Positions 55,977-64,000 of a DNA stretch of 64,000 nt are shown here, piece after piece. The notes beneath the pieces were generated by a model. It was not told the DNA's origin and did not search any database. It saw only the letters and a program-made list of their open reading frames with translations. The stretch's first letter is position 1. Every line of letters starts with the position of its first letter. The translations under genes and the position numbers were made by a program. Origin of the DNA: Dipylidium caninum (Eukaryota; Platyhelminthes; Cestoda; Cyclophyllidea; Dipylidiidae); contig QEYB01001132.1 in NCBI GenBank assembly GCA_017562135.1, forward strand, positions 62,001-126,000, written 5' to 3'.

Positions 55977-58828
55977 CGAGGCATCTTCATTGCGAGACCG
56001 TGTGGGCAGAGAAGGCCTGGGTGCGGATGGGGAGAGACTGCTGGAGCCTGAAAGGTGAAAATTTAACGCATGAAATAAAGGCGCAAGCGGGAAACCATCT
56101 GATTCAGACAATCACAAGCACCACATTCTCCTAGGGACAATGGGAGAGACAACCAACGGAAAGCGACTGAATTGTTTATTAAGTCTCGGACGGGGATGAG
56201 AGTCGATACCGTCAACAAAAAAGGTCCAAGAGGCGAAAAACGTACGAGGTGGTATAGGGTATTTACCAAATTTTATTTTGCCTCAAGTCAGGAGTAAAGG
56301 CTAAACGCAAGTAAAGAAAAAAATGATCGAGACCGAGAGAATTCGTCCAAGTTTACTTGCCTCGTGAAACACTTGAGCGTTTGCGAATAGGAGAAAGCGG
56401 TTGGGCAAAAGAGATACGATGAAGTTCACTGCTGGCCTTGTCACCCTCCAAACAAAATGAGGTAGGTAGTGAGCAAGAGGGGAGGTTCGAAACATCAGCC
56501 AGTGCTGCTACCTCCGCGGCGTCGCTTTGACGAGGTAACACTAGGCAAAAGAGAATATGCTAATAACTGGAAGACGTGATAGATTGTCGAATGGATGCAG
56601 GAGAGGTAGAGAAGACAGGGGCCACATGTAGATAAAAACTACTGCAAACACGTCTTAAGGAGGTTCCATGTTTTACTACAGTCTCTTTAGTCGCATCAAG
56701 GAAAGAATATACACACCACAGACAATCCTCAAACTTAAATGTCCCAAACAGTATCTTCTCCGGAAAAAAGCCTCTGCTACGAGTTTACTATCTTAAAATT
56801 AGGAATCCCGATAAATCTTATCCCGGAAGCCAAAGACAGGAAATAGGTATAAATTATACGTTAAATCGCTACGAAGACTAGCAATTGAATGTTTGACGCG
56901 CAGTTGACCCGATGTAATAAAGTGAAAGCTATCATTAAGGACTGGATAAAAAAAAGAGAAAAATAGGGGCATTAAGAAGTAGGGTTTCTTCAACTTCTAT
57001 CGCGCCATGAATACTAAATTACGGTAGTAGACTACAAATGAGAATCTAAAACTCTTGACCATCCGTTGGTACATGAGAATACAATGAGCTCACTGGAGAA
57101 AAATGAATCCTGGAGCGGGAGGAGAAGCGCCTCCGTCAAGCAATCTCGCTTATACTCATTACAACAAACTTCCATCACAGAAGTTAAAGACTTTCCATGA
57201 CTTTCATGAGCTCACTTCCATCTTTGCTATCCTCTCAAGCAGACAAAGTGAAGTGAATAATAGCCAAGGCTAACTTTTAAAAAAATTGATGGGAGGTTGA
57301 AACAAGGCTACGCCCTCAAGAAAAGTATTGGCGATAGCCACATGAGCCGTCACCAAAACTAAATTGTCAAAGAAGTCAAGATAACCAAATATACTAATCT
57401 CATGAGACACTAGAAAAGTATCGATTAAATAATTATGAAAAAAATTGAAGTTTGCAGGAATCAACGCGGATGACGATTTTATGATTCCCATTTTTAATGC
57501 TTGTTAGCAAAAGGTTGCAAATATGACAATGGGAATGAGAACATGAGTTCGGTAAATAATATATGTTCACCAAACCTTCAGTTCTTTCCAACGATACTCT
57601 GTTTAATCCAGCTGTTCGTAAGGCCGAGATCGAAGGATCGGATGGCTGAACAACAGGATTACCCGTAAGAATACCACCCTTCGCCTCAGGAGGAGACACC
57701 GATTGTAACTGATGCGGCAACCTTTGGATTTGCTTTGCAGTGGGTGTCGATGCACATCGCTGATGCGGAATCGGAAGCCATATAGTGGTAGCTGCAATCC
57801 GCGCCCGCTCGCCCTGGCTCATCGGTGCGACGCGAGATAAAGCTGCCCGACTGGTGACGGCAGCCATCCGACGAGAACCTCTTGACTAAGGCAGATTAAG
57901 TTTCTTGTCATTAAATAAAGTAAAATGGTTTAGAACAACCACGGTTCAATCTCACAGTTGTGGTGAGTTTTTGACGTAACAATTCGAAGGCGCTAAGAGT
58001 GGTACGTTTAGCGAGACCCTCGCCGCGAGTCGAGAAGAATTTTCGACTTTTATCGACGGTCGTGGAGGCCATTAGAGAAGCAGATAGGGATTCAACAGGA
58101 GTGGTAGAGGGTTTGTTTTCATCACCACTCAATTCATATGGGTCTTCAGATTGAGCTTTTGCCTTCTTGCGCTTTGACTTCGCCGCCGTAGGCTATGGGG
58201 ACAGAAATGAAAGAGTAATACAGTGAAATTGAGGAAACGAGGCGAAAAAAATGGGAATTAATAACGAAACCTTAGATACTCGAGTTGTGGATTTAGTTTG
58301 CGTTTTTCCCCTCGAGGTGGGTGGCTAAGAGCAGAAAAAGAAACGGATGATTTGAGGAAATGTAAGACAAACGAAGAAAATAACGCACCAGCACTGTTTG
58401 TTTTTTAGTATTTATTGAAGATTTTTCATTCTGTGAGTGAGGCCTATTGACTTTCGTCTGCACGGAAGAGCGTAGCTAAATAAAACGGAAATGTCAAATG
58501 GCAGTTGATGTCACCACAGTGACAGGCTATAACGTTTTTAAAAAAGCGTATATAGCATCCTAATACAATTTCACTTATTCACTGTAATTCAAGTAGTCTA
58601 TAAAAAAGTCTAATAACATCCATAAATTTAAGGAAATCTTTTGGATTACAGAACTAATGTATAGCACCTAAGAATCAATGCCTGTGCGATAGAAGAACTA
58701 ACCCCACGTTTATTCGACAGAGCAGCTTTGGCAGAAGCCCGGGACTTGATTCCGCGTCGGGATTGTTTTGGTTTCGGCGATAGTTTAACAGCGTCACTGG
58801 TTGCGAGAGAACATTGCGATCGCGTAAG
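55977..58828 (-). CDS. Unrecognised basic Ser/Pro/Lys-rich protein, both ends open
   Basis: Seven exons on the minus strand join in phase: 58703-58828, 58389-58475, 58271-58324, 57956-58192, 57576-57885, 56361-56540, 55977-56047 (355 codons). The product is rich in Ser, Thr, Lys and Arg, with likely nuclear-localisation motifs (AKSKRKKAKA, SPIRKRSSVSRG, SRGSRRM). No fold is evident; short helical stretches such as LSAFELLRQKL occur. The exon ending at 56361 uses a GC donor (GAG|GCAAGT). The normal GT donor 4 nt further on would lead to an early stop, whereas the GC choice continues into SLSPSAPRPSLPTRSRN. Neither the start codon nor the stop was found. I do not recognise the family; a chromatin- or mitosis-linked disordered protein is a guess from composition only. 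Confidence 0.7.
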
Positions 58829-60719
58829 CTACAACCGACACGCGGGTAGAATGGATAGCACTGTATCATACAACAATTAACATAACAGCAAACAAATGGG
58901 AAACATTCGCCTGAAAAACAGACCTGGAAGATGAGGCATGAAAGGGTGGGACAAATAAGCGTCAAAGGTTACTACCTTCAACAAAAACTATCACATTGAC
59001 AAAATTTTAGAGTGGTTTCAAGGGACAATTAATGAGAAAAACAAAGTGTAAAACTATCAAGCCGGACTCCTTGTAGGTAATATTGACGATTCGTCTGTCT
59101 GTCACGCCCATACCCTTTTCCCAGCAGACCTTGTTCTCATTTTAAGTACGCGACCTTCACCAAGTTTATATTTTATGCGAACATATGACATCAACAAACA
59201 ACATTAGGCCTCGCATTAAAGCCAATAACAGTTGTGTGTGAGAAAGTAAACTTACAGTGCGTAAATTTTATCAGGCTATGCACGAAACAGGCTCTAGATC
59301 GGGCATAATGCATAAAAGACTATAGCCACCATTTTGGAAGCTTTATGAAAAATTCTTGAAAATTATCAAGATTATTATTGTTATGTACATTGTACGGCAA
59401 CCGAGTATTTTAGTGTCATTCAAATTCTCATTATCGCAAGCTTAGTTATATGTATATAACCCCGCAGGAGCTGATTTAACAAGGAAAATCTGCCAAATCT
59501 CCAAACATTTGTGTGATGTTCCACAATCCTTTCAAATAACTACAGAAGCCACTACCACCTCAAAACTTCGCTTGGGCCCACCATCTGCCTCATGAACAAA
59601 TTTCGGCGTTAACTTTATTGGCTTTTCAATACTTGTTGGTTCTCGTCAAATAAGAATGCCTTGGAGCCATAATTAAATGCAAACTTTATACGAAATCCAA
59701 GTTGATTTAGTAATGTTGAGCATTAGCTTACGCAAATTCAGGTATTTATGTCAATAACCGTGTTTACTCGTTTAATCTCGGATTCTGTATGCTATCCAAG
59801 AAGCAAAACCTCACGTCCCACAAGTTGGGCTGATAATCTTTCTCGCTGAAGTAAATCTTACATACATTATCGTTAAAGCGAGTTAAGCGAACATGACTGA
59901 CCAGAGGAGGGCCATTTCATCGAGAAACATTAGGAGATTTCAGTGTATTACCAAGTTGCGTTACTTAAACTGTCTCGATATTTTGTGAAAACAGCAATGG
60001 TCCCATAAAGGGTATGTCACCCAAACATCTACCACCACATGACTACTATATCTACCCGAGATTTCTCTGGATCTTACCATCTAATCGCTGAGAACATCAA
60101 GCGCTCCTAGAGTACAAACTTAAATTCCATCTGTGCAATTACAGTCCCGATAAACCACCACTCCTGGACAACTGCGACTACTTCCCGAACGCACAACAAT
60201 AACCAACAATCCGAGCGCATTCTAAACCCGATTCTAGGCATGTATTGTGACCTCGCCAATCGTGTTATGCTTCCCTTCAGTTCCAGTAAAAATAATACGA
60301 TTCGGTTTTGGTCGATTAGAGCCAAGAATGTTGCCCTCGACGGACATGGCACCCGATGACCCAGAAGCTGTTACAAAATGGCTGCAATGACACCAGCCGA
60401 GTGCTAACTTCAACTCCTTCAAGCTTAAATAAAATCAGGACCAGTAAATAATCACGAATACGTACACAGTTCAACCTCGCACAAAAATCCGTCCTCGACT
60501 ATTTCCTACCAAGTTAGTGTGAATATCAGAGTTCCCCCTCCGTGCCCACTGGTCATTCTCCTTAGCAGAAGAAATGTATGGTTAGTTTGTCATAATCATA
60601 CACACGTAGCCTTTAAGCTGCGAAAACATCGAAGGAAGCGACCATTAGACAATCCCAAAGTGGATCACCACAAACTGTACAAATATGAAAAAGATGAAAG
60701 GGAGTGAAAAAGAGAGTAG
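58829..60719. other. Upstream of the basic-protein gene, downstream of KIF13
   Basis: May contain missing 5' exons of the basic-protein gene. A short minus-strand frame near 60250-60360 (MSVEGNILGSNRPKPNR) could be a first exon but has no confirmed splice partner. Confidence 0.35.
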
Positions 60720-63700
60720 TTAGTTGACACTTTTCTGTTTCTCTCTATCGCGACGGCTCCAAGCCATTTGCTCCTCACAAGCCGGCGACTTAGCCACGGA
60801 CGAAACTGATGTTCGGAACAGGTCCACCGCTTGATGGTAACAGTCGGTCTTCTCGGTCACCAGCGACTGCATCAGAAGTGCGTCACCTTAAAGGTGCGTC
60901 CGGATAAGTAATTATTTTGTAGATTAACTTCTTAAGACGTTAAGAGAGCGCGTAACCTACCCTGCACCGGGAAAGAAAGCAGAGACCCGGGCTGAGTTTC
61001 GCCATCGTCGCGAGGCACCTAGCCGACATGTGGAGGGAGGAAACAAATCCATTTACTTAATAGTTGCTTTTACTTTAGTTAACGTTAACCTTTACGGTTA
61101 CGCAGAGCCTTATAACGCCCTTTCTCGCCGCCTCACCGATAAATGGGGAAAGAGGCTGGGTTTTTGACGCGACTGGCTGCGTTGGCGCAGGGCCTCCGAC
61201 CAGACAAGCCGCGTGGACCTGTCAGTGAATGAACGCGATCTCGAGAGTCCAGCCTGAGATTTGGAAAGGTGACAAAACAAAGTCACGTCATATTTACAGT
61301 CCTGTAGATTTCGGGCATGGGTGTGTATAATGACGCTCCAGAGAGTCTAGGACGCTTGATTCACTTGTCAAGTACATCAAATAATTTTGCCTGATACAAG
61401 AGTTGAAGGGATTTATATTTAAAATAAAAAAAGACCCACCTCTACTAGGTCGGATTCATAAATTGCCAGGCCGAGGTTTGCTAGGTTGAAGGGTTGACGC
61501 AGGTGCTGATTGGTTGCCAATGCCTCTCGTAAAGCGACCTTGAAAGAGAACGTGAGGGAAAGAACTCCTACTCCTTGCTTTTCTTAATGCTTACGCTAAC
61601 ACAATGGCTTATCATCTGTGCCACCTACTGGACAGGAAACTATAAAGTCTTCCACTAAGCAGACATTATATAACCGGGTTTCTCCGCTTTTCTTATGTGC
61701 ATAGAGAAAAAAAATTTCAGGCTGTCCGAAACGTTCAAGCTCGATATGGCCTGTGACAAGAATACTTAAATGTGGGTGTATCGCAAGCGGTATTTTGTGT
61801 CTCGTAGTGTGATTTAAGATGTGCTTCGAGGACTGGCTTTCTGCCGGTAGTGAAGGTTCTCTAGCCAAAGGGGGATAAAAACATAAAGGCAGTCACCGCA
61901 GTGATTCACACAGCGGGCAGGTGGGCGGCCACAGGTAGTTACGGCCGAAAATCAGTGAAATGCAAGCAGTAGGAAGGATGTAGAACAGTTCCTAATGTAA
62001 ACGAAAAAGTTAGCGATCAACTATGTCAAAAGCGCGCAAAAAAACAGGATCTGGTGACATGTGCCCGTCGACTAGCTTGACTGACTTTTCAGATGGAGCT
62101 CACCTCCTGGCGCAAACCGTCGAGGTAGAGTTCACTGCTAACTGACTGAAGTGTCCGCATGTATTGTGCAGCAAAGGACTCAGAGGAAGTAGCCTCCTCT
62201 TTTCCCACTTCTACCGCGACTGAATTCGGCGAATACGGCATCATCTGAGAAAAATACAACACAGAGACAGTTGTCTATGAGTCTATGAGGTCAGTCCATA
62301 CCTCACTCAAATCGCCTCAATTGTTTGGAGGCACGATTTCAGGGCTAGCCAGTAGGTCACAGTAACCTTTTCGTTATTCTCCCCAACAAGATGGGCTGAT
62401 TCCGGGTTGTGAGGACGGAAAGGCTAACAGTTACCGTGGTTGACTGGACAAGGTTAAAATTGATATTCGGACAGGCCTATATTAGTTAGTCGCGATTTTT
62501 AACTGATATATCTAATTTAGTGTGCAGGATCCACCCTACCACCAGCAGTGGATGACTCTTCCACGAATTAGTAATTGGATCGCGGTGACTTTGAGGGGCC
62601 AATTACCTGAGGGATCCCAGCCACGAACTGATAGGCCACACCCGTCCACAGCATATCCTCCTATTGTCAAACATGAAGAAAAAACAACCTCGTGATTTCA
62701 ATGTGACTTCGACCAGACCATACTGACGACGACGCAGGTGTACAAACCTTTTCGGTGGAAACCATTCGGGAGAAAGGACTTTTGAAGATGGTGGCTAGGT
62801 CATTTCTCCTACAAATTTTTACACATATCCTCCTTCCTCAACACCAATGTTAGTAGCGCTGGTTTTCTCACGACAATATGCGCCTAAAAATGGACAAAAA
62901 ATTGGGAGGATGGGGTGGAAGTTATTTTCGGCACTCGGAAGATCGAATTAATGGTTGAAGTAAATCTTGAGATGCCATCGTGCGTACTAGCAACAATTCA
63001 CCTTGACAATGAGATAGATCCGCTCGGTGGAAGGGGTAATCTTGTTGAGAAGGTCACTCTTGTGCAGATTCGAGTCCCAGGACGCCAAGGCGCCAATCAA
63101 AGTTGCGTAGGTTTTGATTAGGGGCAGGGTGACGAAGGCTTCCCCCTCCTTTAAGCATGCCTCTTCACCCTCGAGGTAGGAGTGCGCACCCGCCTTCGCC
63201 GGTTTGTTAGATGACCCGTCTAGGCATGGGATTGACAGATAACACTCGGGTAACCCCCCGGCCAAATGTTGCTGATCTAGTCCAAGTGCTGATAATAACT
63301 TGCCTTCAGTGTTAACGAAGATGAGGGGAGTGTGCTCCTCCAGTCCGGGTGGTGGAGTCTCAATTGCCGGAGCACCGGGTAGACTGGAACCAGCGGGAGG
63401 TACGAGGATAGCATCTCGTTCTTGAATGGAGGAGACCCAACGATTTAGAAGGTAGCCTTCCTTGGCCTCATCCGCTGAATCTCTCTGTCGTTTCTTCGCC
63501 AGCTTTAAACATACATGGGGGTTCGGTCGCGTTAGTCGCACTAGTCATATTTTATGTCTTTTGCAGGCGATACAACTTACGATTTGCAAGTTTTTTTGAA
63601 GGTATGACTGCCACTCATCCATAGCATTGCACCACTTGTGACGCACCATCTCAAGGTCGTACTCCTGATAGGAGTCGGGTGCGGCTCGATTCCGGCAGTA

Positions 63701-64000
63701 GTTATTTTGGCCATTTTCAAAGTCTGCGAACGATCTTGTTACACAGCCTACAGAGACCTAATGTAAAGTAGCCACTCGAAGAAGCAAACAACTACCTGGG
63801 AAACTGTATCGCAAAGAAGGGGTAGGACACCGCTCTCCTTCCTACTGAGTTCATTAGGCCGAATGAGCACCCTAATGCGCCGGTTCAAGCCCTGGCGCAA
63901 CTGATAAATCCCGCCCGTTTAACATCGGAGGCGGGGATGACGGACACCTTCTTAAAGCTGCCCTAAAATGATTAGTGAGTGAATGATGTTTGATTCTGGT
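60720..64000 (-). CDS. KIF13: KIF13-type kinesin-3, C-terminal part, gene continues past right edge
   Basis: Plus-end microtubule motor for vesicle transport; only the region after the motor and FHA domains lies here. Exons (minus, in order): 63796-about 63912, 63581-63757, 63002-63502, 62813-62883, 62748-62778, 62607-62660, 62104-62244, 61440-61538, 60961-61018, 60720-60886 (TAA 60720-60722). Joins keep phase. Matches to KIF13A/B: LRQGLNRRIRV; SYQEYDLEMVRHKWCNAM (human SYQDRDLERLRRKWLNAL); ERDAILVPPAGSSLPGAP (ERNAVMVPSAGSGIPGAP); ASWDSNLH and ERIYLIVKV; TLVLRKEDMC; QYMRTLQSVSSELYLDGLRQE (KYLRSVLAVENLLTLDRLRQE). The protein ends 55-110 residues after that block with no CAP-Gly domain, as in KIF13A and unlike KIF13B and Khc-73. 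One intron is 34 nt and one exon 31 nt. The right-hand exon start is approximate. Confidence 0.95.

Overview
The window reads as nuclear DNA from a parasitic flatworm, probably a tapeworm. This is inferred from gene content and architecture; no species-level marker was seen. All genes are eukaryotic and split by GT-AG introns. Several introns are only 34-40 nt long, a size class typical of flatworms. At least two introns use GC-AG borders, and several starts sit 3-10 nt behind an acceptor-like site, as expected with spliced-leader trans-splicing. There is no operon, CRISPR array, rRNA or tRNA that I can support. Exon joins below were made by eye and tested for reading phase and for match to known families.

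Layout, left to right. 1-2.6 kb: no supportable gene. 2.6-13.2 kb (+): a PKNOX/Prep-type TALE homeobox gene. Its three exons for the PBC-interaction domains lie between two ~0.9 kb inverted repeats. 13.9-21.0 kb (-): an early endosome antigen 1 (EEA1) homologue with an N-terminal C2H2 finger, coiled coil and C-terminal FYVE domain, tail to tail with PKNOX. 21.3 kb (-): a 66-residue SS18L2-like protein. 23.3-23.9 kb (+): TEX261/Svp26. 25.4-27.2 kb (-): a CSPP1-like centrosome/spindle-pole protein. 31.1-35.5 kb (-): a full acetylcholinesterase gene in eight exons, with a decayed mariner transposon in intron 5. 37.1-43.0 kb (+): a SOCS7-like adaptor (SH2 plus SOCS box) with long Pro- and His-rich tracts. 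44.2 kb (+): a weak exon of unknown type. 44.6-52.9 kb: gene-poor. 52.9-54.9 kb (+): a class I phosphatidylinositol transfer protein. 56.0-58.8 kb (-): an unrecognised basic, Ser/Pro/Lys-rich protein. 60.7-64.0 kb (-): the C-terminal part of a KIF13-type kinesin-3 that continues beyond the right edge.

The genes do not form one pathway. EEA1, TEX261, PITP and KIF13 all act in membrane traffic, but nothing in the sequence shows that their adjacency is more than chance. The observations most worth testing are the inverted repeat around the PKNOX N-terminal exons (possible circular RNA or an invertible segment), a conserved SOCS7 segment that now looks like a 35-nt intron, and a natural serine at the acetylcholinesterase oxyanion-hole position whose G119S change gives insecticide resistance in mosquitoes.
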